NCBI GenBank assembly: GCA_034770075.1
Contig: CM068383.1
Location: forward strand, 49,743,222-49,807,221
Length of the DNA: 64,000 nucleotides
Origin: Aralia elata
Taxonomy: Eukaryota > Streptophyta > Magnoliopsida > Apiales > Araliaceae
Direction of reading: 5' to 3'
Shown here: piece after piece, positions 22,506-34,467 of the stretch
Layout: the number at the start of each line of letters is the position of its first letter
How positions within the stretch are numbered: the first letter of the stretch is position 1
Translations under genes and position numbers: made by a program
Notes under the pieces: generated by a model
Seen by the model: only the letters and a program-made list of their open reading frames with translations
Databases searched by the model: none
What the model was told of the DNA's origin: nothing

Positions 22506-25115
22506 ATCTCCCACTTGCACTAAAGTCAATCGCCATGGTATCTAATACCCTTCTTCTCTAAGTGACGATCATCCTGCTGTTGGATAAAGCTTCAGTAGAT
22601 GGATATGCAATATTGTTCTCGAGAGTCCACTATCTCTATAGTGACTTTTCCTCTTTCAATGATTCCACTAATCAAATGAAAGTGCCGCAACACATGTTTG
22701 AATCCAAGATGAGACTTAGGAACTATTCCTAGTTCTGTAATGAACTTTTCATCCAAATAATCAAACTTGCAGCTTCATTTACAGCTATATACTTTGTCTT
22801 TGTCACTAAACCAACAACTCTTTGCTGTTTGGAACTTTTCCAATTCACTGCACCACCTTTCAAGGTAACGATTTACTTTAAAGTGGATTTGTTATCGTCT
22901 TGGTCAGTCTGAAAACCTTGAGTCTGTTTAGTCCTCTAGTTTTAATTCAGACCTACCATGAATCATGATCACATCTTCAGTACCGGTTAAGTACCTAAAG
23001 ATGTTTATCACTGTCTTACAGTGATCTTCTCCAGAATATGACTGATCAACATCAGGCCTTGTATATTCATTGCATACATGATAGTAACTCATGTGATCTC
23101 ACTTTCAATTGGGGACAATTTTAGAGAGATACACTCCATGGCTCATCATCATGAGACCTCTCTTGGAGTTTGCCATACTAAACGCCTTTAGCATCGAATG
23201 AATATACGTTCATTGGGTCAAGCCGAACATCCTTTTAAATCTATCTATATAGATTTATATCTCCAATTTATAGGATGCTCCTCCCAAGTTATTCATGGTG
23301 GAATGTTTAGACTATTTTATCTTTACTGATTATAGCATTGGTGTGTCATTCCTTATCAGTAATATATCAACATATAATACTAGGAATGTCACAGTGCTCC
23401 CACTGACCCTTTTTGTACACACTAGGTTCGTTCTCGTTTTTGATAAAATCAAACTCTTTTGATTGTCTCATCAAAATGAATGTTCCATCTTTGAGAAGCT
23501 TGCTTCAATCCATAAATGGATCATTGTAGCTTAAAACACGATTTGCTTCAACCTTTGAAACAAATTCCTCTGGCTATATCATACATACATTTTCCTCAAG
23601 TCTTCATTGAGGAAGGACGTCTCCACATCCATTTTGCCAGATTTCGTAATAAGCTGCAATCACAAGAAAAATCCAAATGGACTTGAGCATTACCCGGTAA
23701 TAAGGTTTTATCACAGTCAACTCCTTGACTTGAAAAACCTTTTAAACAGGTCTGGTCTTATAGGTCTCCACCTTGCCCCAGTCTTTCTCTTAAAGACCCA
23801 TATTCACACTCTAGGCACTATGCCCTTTTGTGGAGTAACCAGAGTCAATACTTGGTTCTCATACATGGAGTCCATTTCAGATTTTATGGTCGTCTGCCAT
23901 TTCTCTGAGTGTCTTCTACTCATAGCCTCATCGTATATAACTGGATCATCATCCTCTATGATGCGTACCTCATCATCATCCTCTATGATGAATCCATACC
24001 TCCCAGGTATCTTCGGTACTCTTCCAGATTTATGATTCGGTTATGGTACAATAGGTCTATCTACAAGTGCCTCGGTCTGACTTAAAGTGCTTTGTGGTTC
24101 TTGAACTCCTTCAAGATCTATTACCCTCCCACTAGCTCCTTCAATGATAAATACCTTTATCTAAGAAGGCAGCGTGTAGGATCATAGTAATAATATCCTA
24201 AACTTTCTTTAGGATATCCACAAGTCTGCACTTGTCAGATTTTGTCCCAAACTTATCTTTGAAACCTTTTCACATAAGTTGGACAACCCCTTATCTTAAC
24301 ATACTTAAGACTAAGAATCCTCCCTATCCATAACCTTTATGGAGTCTTGGGGCCGGATTTTTGAGGTTACCTTATTTAGTAGATATGCAGCCGTTTCTAG
24401 GGCATAACCCTAGATGGATACTAGAATGTCAGTAAAAATCATTATGGACTGCACCATGTCCAACAAGGTACAATTTCTCCTTTTAGATATACCAATCAAC
24501 TATTGCGTATCAAGAGGTGTCCATTATGAGAAAATACCATTTTGAGATGATCTAGAAACTCATTGCACAAGTATTCTTTCCTCGATCTGATCAAAGAATC
24601 TTAATACTTTGTCAATTTGTTTCAATTCTGAATTCTTTGAACCTTTCAAATGATTCAGACTTGTATTTCATCAAATACACATATTCAACTCTTTGAATGA
24701 TCATCTCCTTTTTCTTTTACTAGTTTGTTCAATCTGCAAAAATTATTTTTCATGTAAGTCAAGTTTACAAAGTCTATCAAGTGATATTTCAGTTTCATAC
24801 AAAACATTATCATTATAAATAGAACAACAATTGTTCTTAAATATAATACCAAAAACTTCCTTGTCCATCAACGGAAGTAATAATGTTTCTAAAGAGAACT
24901 GGAACATAATAACAACTTATTAACTTAATAGACTTGCCCGTAGGTAACGATAAACTATAAGTTCCTACGGCTAATGTAGCAACCATTGCTCCATTCTCCA
25001 CGCGTAAGATTACTTACTCTTTGTTTAGCTTTCTACTTCTGCTTAGTCTCTGCATTGGATTGCATATGTGAGAACTACAGCCGGTATCCAATACCCAAGT
25101 AAAACCTTGACTTAC
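22506..25115 (-). pseudogene. pol remnants of copia D
   Basis: Read on the minus strand, a protease with the LDTGCSSH signature lies near 25100-25060. It is followed by a short integrase remnant including VYLMKYKSESFE (about 24690), then a PNRKSGR(V)PKIPRRYGF linker (about 24030), MAMKSEMDSMYENQ-like RT start and RNase H remnants to about 22530. Stops and shifts are frequent. The pre-integrase region and the front of integrase are missing at the same point as in D1 and D2. The CCCACTTGCAC at 22511-22521 is the antisense polypurine tract next to the 3' LTR. Confidence 0.75.
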
Positions 25116-25299
25116 AGAAAAAATTTATTTCAATCATGAACAAACCTATATCTGTAACCGAAGCTTCACTAAGCTTCTTCTGGTTAGCCTCTGTAAGATT
25201 CTCCTTACAATTTCCTTTCTAGTATCCAGGCTTATTGTAGTGGAAGCAAACTCCTTTGCTATCTGCATCAGTCTTGTTCTTATTGTCCTTTGTTTTTGC

Positions 25300-25990
25300 C
25301 TTTCCATTTACCTTCTTTGAATTGGTCTTCTTTTAAGAAGATCCTTTAGCCCTCTTCCGCTTCCTGGAAGAATCATCTACCAGTAAGACTTGGTCTTTCT
25401 TGGTTGGAAAGTGACTCTTTATAGTTTTCAACATGTTTAAGCAACTCAGGCAGGCTGACATATAGCTTGTTCATGTGGAAATTCACAACAATTTGTGAGA
25501 AAGAGTCCGGAAGTGATTGCAAGATCAAATCTTGGATCAACTCTCCATCCATTAAAAACCAGTTGTCCCAATTGTTCAATCATATTGATCATTTTAGGAC
25601 ATTTGTCTATACTGTAGTGCCATCGGTCATTCTAGATCGAAAGAGCTCCTTAGATATCTGATATCTAATAGTCCTACTTTCCTCACCCTTCAACTCCTTG
25701 AAGGTGCAGGAGTATAATAGGAGCATCCATAGTTTCGTGCTGACGCTGAAGCTCGTTACTCATGGATGCGAGCATGATGCATTGGGCCAACTATGCATCA
25801 TATTACCACTTTCTAAAAGTAGCAATCTCTTCCTCTGAGGCATCGTCTGAAACCATTGCAGGGATAAGCATATTAAGGACATAAGATAGCTTTTCAGCCT
25901 TGAGAACTATTCTCAAATTTCTTAACCAGTCTGTTTAATTTGGTCCGGTATTAGCATTAATATGCTCTGCAGTGATAGTAAATTAGACAT
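25300..25990 (-). pseudogene. gag: gag of copia D
   Basis: It starts at 25990 with MSNLLSLQSI. The middle (25579-25373) is open and reads DGELIQDLILQSLPDSFSQI followed by VVNFHMNKLYVSL, typical of the copia gag domain. A zinc knuckle downstream (about 25290-25220, CFHYNKPGY-like) has lost key Cys/His residues. Small deletions break the start region, and these differ from those in D1 and D2. Confidence 0.78.
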
Positions 25991-27759
25991 TGTAAAATTC
26001 TGTAAATGAATTTGTAATTTAACAACATTTTAGCATACATTCATTTTTAATTAATTACCAAAATAAATTAGGTCTTTATTTTAAATTGGTATCTCCCACT
26101 ATTTTCATCAAACTATATTACCCTCATTATATAGTTCGGCAAATCTAATTAAAGATTTGCTAGCGAGAATAAGGATCCTATTTCAAATGTATATAGCCTT
26201 GTGTGTGCACAACAAACTATATATAAATAAATAGGTAGACAACTGTTGTCAATTACATCACTGTGTAACTCCTTGTATTTTGCCTCTTAGATTATAATGG
26301 TCAAGTGTGTGCACATCCAAACTAAAATAATCTAAGTTAAGTCCAACCTACCACTTCCATATATGTGAAGAGAAAACGACCGCCCTTGTGTGTGCACAAC
26401 AAAGCAGTAATGTTCAATTCCTTAATAAGCATCAAATGTGATAAAACAACATCTTAAATATTTAATACTCGCCTTGTGTGTGCACAACAAACTCATATTA
26501 AATATTTAATACTCTATTGCTTTACCATGCTAGAAGGCGACGTTCGATATTCCTAATATCTTTGAACGCTTAGGACTTAATATAATTTCTTTGAGGGGTT
26601 TGTTATTATTAGTCTCATCTTGTTTAACGCGCATGCACATATATATATAAAATACGCGTCATATTATTTAACATATGAAGCATGTTGTATAATATATAAT
26701 ATATATATATAGTAAACATGCACATATAGAATACTATATTCTACCCGGATTGATTATGGACTTTTATTCTAGTTTGGTTCACTAGAGCCACCAAGTGAAC
26801 CAAAAGGTCAAACCTAGGGTACAAGAATTAAATTTAAATATAACTATTACATTTAAACTCGGGCTCCATTACAAACGGGTCTTCAAGCGCTCATTGCTCC
26901 TTTGTCTCCAATTCTTCAAGTAATTATAACTAAACCTATTACATAAACTATTTACAATAAATAGAAACCTTGATCAGCAGTCAAGGGGAAGTACATAGGA
27001 GGAAGATAGAATTTACATCAAGAAAAACTAGAGAAGACGAGGTACGCAGACCCCATTTATAAAAACTCATTCATTCAAGCATCCACTAAAACAAATCCAA
27101 TCACACATTGGTCAGTAGTCCATAGTCAATCCCTATTTATTATCATACATATCTCCATATGTATCAATAAATAACATTCATCTCATGAATAATAAAATCA
27201 TTTCATATATGCATTGATATCATTTAATGGGCAATTAAAAGTTTACTAAAAATTCAATTTTGAAACAAAAATAAACTCCTTTATTTTAATCAAAATTTAA
27301 ATCATAATAAACTTATTTATTTTATTTTATCCAATTTTGAATAAAAATAAACTCTTTTATTTTTAATCAAAATCCAAATCAAAATAAACTCCTTTATTAA
27401 CATGGAAACCAATTTCAAGTTTAAAATAAACTCCTTTATTTTTAACTTAAAATTGCTTGGAAAAATAAAATATGTTAAATCATATTCCTTATCAAAATAA
27501 ACATCTTTATTTTTAAGGAAACATGGAATCCTATTTCATATGTGAATAAACTCCTTTATTCTAGGAAACATGGAATCCTATTCCATATGTGAATAAACTC
27601 CTTTATTTTAGTTAACGTAGAATCTCATTCCAAGTTAAAATAAAACTTTTAATTTTAATATATTTCAATTCAAAATAAACCTTTTATCTTAATTGAAAAT
27701 AAATAAAATCAAAAATAAAAAAATTTCAAAATCTGCAGACCGGCGCGGCCGCGCTCCAA
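25991..27759 (-). other. Leader of copia D with two repeat arrays
   Basis: This long non-coding leader holds four TTGTGTGTGCACAACAA-type motifs (about 26199, 26300, 26380 and 26468) and a degenerate repeat array of AATAAACTCCTTTATT units (about 27240-27690). A single GGCGCGGCCGCGC word remains at 27742-27754, right at the deletion junction with the truncated LTR. Confidence 0.75.
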
Positions 27760-27931
27760 TAGCATGATCACCATCATGATTCTAAAAGCATTGCTCAAAA
27801 CTATGGGTTTATCACATTCAATATAACATCATCATGTAGATAAAGTAAAATGCCTTTAACAAACGAATAAGATTACAAAGTATATGCTACATCATATCAA
27901 ATATGATTAGCTTGTGTGCATACTACTTTCA
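27760..27931 (-). repeat. Truncated 5' LTR of copia D (about 172 bp)
   Basis: This matches the first 172 bases of the D LTR (compare 22334-22505). Its outer end TTTCA is intact and adjoins the AGTGC duplication; the inner end is fused to the leader near 27760. Confidence 0.88.
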
Positions 27932-27936
27932 AGTGC
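27932..27936 (+). repeat. Right target-site duplication of copia D (AGTGC)
   Basis: Exact match to 20692-20696. Confidence 0.9.
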
Positions 27937-28614
27937 ATGAAAGGAAAAGGAGTTTGTTTCAATTGTGGGCAACAGGGGCACTTTACTCCTCAGTGCCCAA
28001 AAGGAAAGAAAGCGGGATGCTTCTCATGTGGAGCATCAGATCATCAAATCAAGGATTGCCCGAAAAGGAAGGGGGATGCAACAAGTGGTAACAGGAACAA
28101 CAACAATACCAACAATAACAACAGGCTGGGCATTGGAAGGCCAACTAGCCAAACCAACAGACCGACGGCACGCACTTTCAACTGGACTATACAGGATGCG
28201 GTGGAGTCAAAGAACGTGGTGTCAGGTATCATTTTGATCAACAATATCGGTGCATATGTATTATTTGATTCGGGTGCTACCTGTTCTTTTATTTCGGAAG
28301 ATTTTGCAAAATGGTTAGGCTTACCTCGTGAAAAATTAGAGAATCCAATGAATGTGGAATTAGCTAATAAGGAAGTTATTCATGTACAACATATTCATAG
28401 AAATTGCTATGCGGAAATAAGAGGATATAATTTGGGCGTAAATTTGATTCCGATACGACTAGGAGAATTTGACGTTATCCTTGGAATGGATTGGTTGTCT
28501 AATCATGGAGCTATAATTGACTGTCAGAAGAAATGTATACACCTGAAGACTCCAGATAAGTCGAGGGTTGTATTCTACGGAAGTAAAATGCCTAGACAAT
28601 CTCGTTGACTGACG
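27937..28614 (+). pseudogene. gag C-terminus and protease of element A
   Basis: The gag frame of 20696 continues here. Two zinc knuckles, CFNCGQQGHFTPQC and CFSCGASDHQIKDC, make three in total with the one before the insertion. An Asn-rich linker follows, then the aspartic protease with VLFDSGATCSFIS (catalytic Asp about 28270) and the FDVILGMDWL block. A TGA at 28606-28608, just before LTMMQ, breaks the frame to RT. In E this region is fused the same way. Protease matures the Gag-Pol polyprotein. Confidence 0.88.
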
Positions 28615-29160
28615 ATGATGCAAGTAAGAAGATTGCTCAGAAAGGGTTGCATGGGTTATCTAGCTCACGTCGTTGATACTCAGAGAGTAGGGCGTGAGGT
28701 GGGTCAGATACCTGTAGTAAGGGAATTCACCGATGTTTTTCCAGAAGATCTACCGGGTTTTCCACCAGATAGAGAAATGGAATTTGTGATCGACTTAGTA
28801 CCGGGAACCGCACCGATCTCAAAGACACCGTACAGGATGGCACCAGTGGAGATGAAGGAACTGATGGTTCAACTGCAAGAACTTCTAGATAAAGGGTATA
28901 TTCGTCTGAGTGTATCTCCGTGGGGAGCGCCAGTACTGTTCGTGAAGAAGAAGGATGGATCGTTAAGGCTTTGTATCGACTACAGGGAATTGAACAAGAT
29001 TACCATTAAGAACAAGTATCCGCTGCCCAGAATCGATGACTTGTTTGACCAATTAAAGGGAGCAAAATACTTTTTGAAGATTGACTTGAGGACGGGTTAT
29101 CACCAGCTGAAGGTGAGAAAAGAGGATATTCCAAAGACAACATTCAGAACTCGATATGGG
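28615..29160 (+). pseudogene. Reverse transcriptase of element A, 5' half
   Basis: Open for about 180 codons. It has the gypsy protease-RT linker VVREFTDVFPEDLPG, then the RT fingers and early palm with GAPVLFVKKKDGSLRLCIDYR, KNKYPLPRIDDLFDQL and LRTGYHQ. It stops being gypsy after FRTRYGH. The next bases encode copia RT in another frame. The YxDD-containing palm, RNase H, integrase, chromodomain and 3' LTR are all absent. Confidence 0.9.
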
Positions 29161-30278
29161 CACTTTGTATAGATTAGACAAAGCATTGTATGGATTAAAA
29201 CAAGCACTTATAGCATGGTATGAAACACTCACTAATTTTCTCATTGAAAAAGGATTCACTAGAGGTAGAGTAGATACCACTTTATTCCTAAGGAAACATA
29301 AGGATAAATCACTTCTAGTTCAAATCTATGTGGATGATATTATATTTGGTTCTATTGATGAAAAATTGTGTGAAAGGTTTGCCAAGCTAATGCAGAGTAA
29401 GTTCGAAATGAGCATGATGGGAGAACTGAATTTCTTCCTTGGACTTCAAGTGAAGAAAACTGATGAAGGTATATTCATCAACCAAGCCGATCGAATACAT
29501 TAAAGACCTATTAAAGAAATATGGCATGGAGTCAGCCTCCATCATGAAAACTCCCATAGCACCTGTAACCAAGCTTGACAAAGATGAGAAAGGTAAAAGT
29601 ATTGATGTTACTCAATACAGAGGTATGATTGGATCTCTCATATACCTAACTGCTAGTAGACCAGATATCATGTTTGCCACCTGTATTTGTGCTAGATTTC
29701 AAGCTAATCCTAAGGAATCTCATTTATTGGTTGTAAAGAGGATTTTCAGGTATCTTAAAGGTACTCCAAACTTGGGACTTTGGTATCCCAAGAAGTCACC
29801 CTTTGAGTTAATAGGATATTCAGATGCTGACTATGCAGGATGTAAGATTGACAGGAAAAGCACAAGTGGTACATGTCAATTTCTTGGAAATAGACTTGTC
29901 TCCTGGGTTAGCAAAAAGCAAAACTTAGTTTCAACCTTTACTGCAGAAGCTAAATATATTGCTGCAGGCAGTTGTTATGCACAAATCCTATGGATGAAAA
30001 ATCAGTTAGCTGACTATGGTTTTGAGTTTAAATCTATCCCTGTCCATTGTGATAATACTAGTGCAATTACTATAACTGATAATCCTGTCATGCATTCAAG
30101 AACCAAGCACATAGATATAAGATATCATTTCAATAGAGATCATGTGCAAAGTGGTAATATCTCATTACATTATATTCCTACTGAAAATCAGCTTGCTGAT
30201 TTATTTACAAAACCCCTAGATGAATCTAGATTCAACATGCTGATAAGTGAACTTGGAATGCTAAATCTACATCCATAA
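29161..30278 (+). pseudogene. Sirevirus RT (second half) and RNase H
   Basis: Starts at LYRLDKALYGLKQA, then the catalytic IYVDDIIFGS (about 29325-29354) and SKFEMSMMGELNFFLGLQV. A short insertion near 29490 shifts the frame. The rest is open as SASIMKTPIAPVTKL, SRPDIMFATCICARFQANP, RNase H with GYSDADYAGCKIDRKSTSG and AEAKYIAAGSC, ending LGMLNLHP-stop at 30278. RT and RNase H copy element RNA to DNA. Loss of the N-terminal half and the frameshift make this dead, although most of the 3' part is well preserved. Confidence 0.88.
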
Positions 30279-30682
30279 TACTATGCTTTGAAATCTACTA
30301 ACTCTGCAGAAAGAAAGTTCGTAGAGTGACGTCAGAAATCGTCAAATGAAAATTGGAAAAACGTAGAGCTCAAAGGAAGTCAAGCTGTCGAAACTTACTC
30401 TACGATCGTCAAGCAAGATGGAAATCGTAGAGCAGAAAAGACTCAAAAAAATGAAACGTAGAGCTCAAAAGGATCTAAAGGTAAAACAGTCTTTTCCATC
30501 GGCCTAATATGTGCACTAGACACGTAGCCCACTCAACAAAACAAGAAGGAAGTTTTTCGCTAACTCATTTCAAATTGTTCATTTCATCTGAAAACTTTCC
30601 CTCTTCCTCCTTGCTGAAACCCTAGTTCTCTGCCTCAATCAAACTTTGAGCAAATCTCGTCCTTGTGCAGCAAAATAAAAGA
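30279..30682 (+). other. Spacer between Sirevirus pol and env-like ORF
   Basis: CGTAGAG occurs at least four times (for example 30318, 30362, 30426 and 30459), twice as CGTAGAGCTCAAA. A CCTTGTGCAG splice-acceptor-like end (about 30661-30670) comes shortly before the env-like ATG. No gene is visible. Confidence 0.65.
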
Positions 30683-30961
30683 ATGGCATTCTCTCCAATC
30701 ATATCAGGGAACTCTCTTGATTTTGAAGACTTTGCCACAGCTGAGACGATGTACAAGAGAATCATCTCTCTGCTACAGCGATCAGGACTCTACGAAGCCC
30801 TCGACACCGACACTCGAGTATATCCAGAATTGGTGAGGGAATTATACTCAAATAGGATTTTTGGAAATGGAATCCTATCCACAAAGGTCAAAGGGGTTTC
30901 GCTACAGCTAGGTGCTTCAGAAATTAACATAGCCCTAGGATTCAACAATGACAGGCTTACA
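30683..30961 (+). pseudogene. Env-like ORF of Sirevirus fragment S, first part
   Basis: Begins ATGGCATTCTCTCCAATC (MAFSPIISGNSLDFED) and is open for 93 codons until B2 was inserted. The segment STKVKGVSLQLGASEINIALG is like the conserved domain of plant 'env-like' or putative transposon proteins found after pol in Sireviruses and Athila. Its role is unproven. The second part is at 37733. Confidence 0.75.
30957..30961 (+). repeat. Left target-site duplication of B2 (TTACA)
   Basis: Exact match to 37728-37732. Confidence 0.88.
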
Positions 30962-32289
30962 TGTGACGCCCCCAAATTCTCTACACTTCCCTGTAGTAGA
31001 TCTGGTGCTCACGTGAAACTATACAACTGTAAATATTCAATAACATATAATTTCTATCTATCAAAGGTTCACAGTATCCCATAACAGATGATAATTCTTG
31101 CCAGAATGTTATCTGTGTTTGGATACCCTCACTTGGATGTATAGATTCATATCTCATGAATACCTTTTTCATATCGATATTTCCTATCTATCTGACGTTC
31201 ACAGTATTAACGATAAGATTGTCCATAGAACTGAGGGGCGCATTCCGGTAAAGATGACACCTTACCAGCGCTCATTAAGTGTAACCTCAGAGCTTATAGA
31301 ACTTTCAATATCATTCAAATACCCTCATTCAGATGTATAGTTTGTATAGATACTGTATTCACTTAGTACAACTATGCTAAACAAATTAAAGACCAGAGTA
31401 TAACGCATTCAATGTAATAAAGGATGATAATATATTACATATCATTAAGTTCGGTTACATCGTTCTCAGTACTAAGTTATTACAACAAAGCCTTATAAAA
31501 GACTTGAATTATTCAAAAACAACAAGTAAAACTAATTAACATGTCCTTTTCCTTTGTCTGTCCCAGAAGTGCCAGGATTATCATTTAAAACTGCAAAAGA
31601 AGATATATGCAAGAATTAGTTACAAATGCTCAGCAAGTTCATTTGAAAACATAAACACAATGTGTTTGATTTGAAAGATGTCAATGATGTATAACTGAGG
31701 GTTCTCTACATGAATCACATATTCCAATCAGTTCTATCAGTCTTTAATGACTTAGAACCGCTTGATTTCGGATATCTGGTAGGGGATCAGCCTAACCAAT
31801 ATCCTAGGAGTATGCATATCATCCTACAATTTTGTGTCGATATATAATCAACATTTACCACCACCTTATATCAAGGTGTTTCAGTTCACCTTACATCAAG
31901 GTGTTCCATTTCTCAGTATAAGATGTCGTACCAAAACAATTTGGTTTGACACAACATTTTACGCTCGAATAAACAATATATGAATAATGATTCATTTCTT
32001 AAGTTATGCTGAACAAGAAGCAATAACTTCACAATAATTGATAGCAAGATGTAATAGACTTGCTTAAATGTAACAAGGTTAGAAGACTTGCCTTAGCGTA
32101 GTTCGTTTAATTAATGTTAACACGATCTATCAGCGTACGTAGTCTATGTACACCAATAGTAAGTGTTAGAACTTATAATAACATGTATTGAGTTAATCTA
32201 GACAATTTTCATTAAGGTCCGACGTTGATTTGGTATCTCGGTCGTGACTTTAGACAGCTAAACACATAGGTTTATCAATAAAACTTTAT

Positions 32290-32960
32290 TTGGAAGCTTA
32301 ATTATTAGCTTAGATAATGAAATTATCATTTATAATATTTTTATAAGCTTAATATTATTTTTAAATAATTTTTACAAGCTTGGTAATATTTTTAAATAAT
32401 TTTACAAGCTTAGAAATATTTTTAAATGATTTAATTATCATTTAGAATATTTTTAAAACATTAATACGTTATTTAAATGATTTATTTATTATTTATAATA
32501 TTTTTAGAAAATAAAATATTATTTAAATAATTTATTTTATCATTAATAATATTTTTAGAATTTATTTTATCATTTAAATGATGTAATTATTATTTATAAT
32601 AATTTTTAAAACTTAGTTTAATATTTAAATAATTTAATTATCATTTAAAATATTTTCAATTACTTAGTATATTATTTAAAATAATTTATTTATTATTTAT
32701 AATAATTTTTAAAAGTTAGTAATATTTTTAAATGATTTAATTATCATTTAAACTAATTTAAATACATTAATATTATTTTTAAATCATTTATTTAATATAT
32801 TTATTAAATAATTTAATATTTAATTAAATTAAATAATTATAAAAAAATTTATTAGAATATAAAAATTTATTAAATATAACTAAAAATGAATTTTTAATAT
32901 TTAATATTAATTAATATGAATTTTTTTATATTTATTTATAATTTGTTTAATTATTTTTAT
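32290..32960. repeat. AT-rich degenerate tandem repeat in B2
   Basis: The same ATTTTTAAATGATTTAATTATCATTTA-type units as in B1, followed by the ACCGTCGCAAAAGGGCTTTAGCGACGGT hairpin at 32976-33003. Confidence 0.72.
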
Positions 32961-34467
32961 TAATTTTTATTGAAAACCGTCGCAAAAGGGCTTTAGCGAC
33001 GGTCTACATAGGATTTTAGCTTTCTGGGTTTGAGGATGAATATCGTAACTAAAGGTGTTCTTGATTGAAGAACAGCCAATCAATGTCCAAGTGGGACTTT
33101 TGACCTCAAATTTCTCTCGGATGATTTAATGTTTGTGTGTGATTTTTGTTTATTGTTGTAGCCAACATGGTAGTGTATAACGATATATGAAAATTACACT
33201 CAAATAACATCAATTGATGCTCTAAAAATGTGGTCAAAGTAGCCGGTTCGCAACTGTTCTTGAGTTTCTGGGTAACCCAGAAACTCATGTAGTCATATTG
33301 GTCAATGCGGTTTGACCGCTAATTCCGGTCTGGTTAGTTATTTTTTACATGTTTTAATGCTTCAAGGTTGTAGTTTACCTAGCATACTATAAGATTAAGC
33401 CAAGAAACAACACATATAATATCATTTAGGCACGATCTGAGTTGCTTAAATGTTTGTCAGAACACTGTCAGCATGTTCTTCACGTTTCTAGGTTGCCCAG
33501 AAACCTAAACCCGTGGTCGGTCAACGGGTTTTGGCCAACAAAAGCTTCCATCCTAGAGATAATTTAAACGTTCTAACCATTGGATATCATAGCTAACATG
33601 GCATACTACAAGATCATGCATTAAAACACATCAAACATATATTTTAGGTCGATCAAAGGCTCTGACAAAGTAGGTTGTCAGACTGTTCTTGACTGCCAAG
33701 AACAGTTTGGGTTTTTCACTAAATTCGACCCTTTAAATGTTATGATTACTTGTTTAATCAACCCAGATCATCAAATAACATGTTTACACATAATCCTAAA
33801 CATCTAAAATATAAAATTATTGCAGGCTTGAAGATCTAGCATAAAAATTAGGGTTTTACACCTTTTTCTTCAAATTTTGATTTATGACTTCTGATTCTGA
33901 CTTTTTGTTTGCAGAGGCTTAATATGGTATGATTATAAGTGTTTAGGTTTTGTAAATTCGTAGGTCTAATGGTCAGCTTGATGTTCTATTTATAGCAACT
34001 TTAAAATTAGGGTTTTTAGGTCTTTTGTCCAAACTTTGCCTCCACAAATATCTAGCCTTGATACTTGTGCTACTCCCATCTGATCGTAGTGACCTACTTG
34101 TGTTGGAGATTTGAAAATATATGATCTTTGTGTTCTTATCCTATTTTAATTGGTTTGTTTTTGATTTATTTCCTTACTAATTAAAATTAGATTTTTACTA
34201 ATCATGTTTAGGATGTTTAATTAGGTTTAGTAATATCTTAATTAAGGTTATACATCATAATTAAGGTTTTACATTTTATAATTTAATGTTTAGATAACCT
34301 AATTAGGATTAGGGTTTCATAATTAGGGTTTAGGGTTTTCTAATTTATGAATTAAGGTTTAAATATTCAATTAGGGTTTTAATCTAAGTTAAATGAATCC
34401 TAATTAATGTTATTATTTATTACTTATTAGAATCTAATTATATAAATTAGAATTCTTGTGTAATAAT

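Larger units (their letters stand above)
20697..27931 (-). mobile_element. Ty1/copia element D, antisense, with truncated 5' LTR
   Basis: The element is inserted in the gag of A between exact AGTGC duplications. In element orientation it has a truncated 5' LTR (27931-27760), a leader, gag, decayed protease, integrase and RT/RNase H, and a full 3' LTR (22505-20697). A deletion joins the first 172 bases of the 5' LTR to the leader, removing the PBS. It belongs to the same family as D1 and D2. It is not capable of autonomous movement. Confidence 0.9.

Noticed and set aside
23607..24035. 142-residue plus-strand ORF with Ser-rich run
   Set aside because: Shadow of the antisense copia D pol linker (Asp/Glu-rich on the coding strand).
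26199..26490. CRISPR-like spaced repeats
   Set aside because: Four near-palindromic motifs in a plant retroelement leader; spacing uneven and spacers homologous between copies. Not CRISPR.
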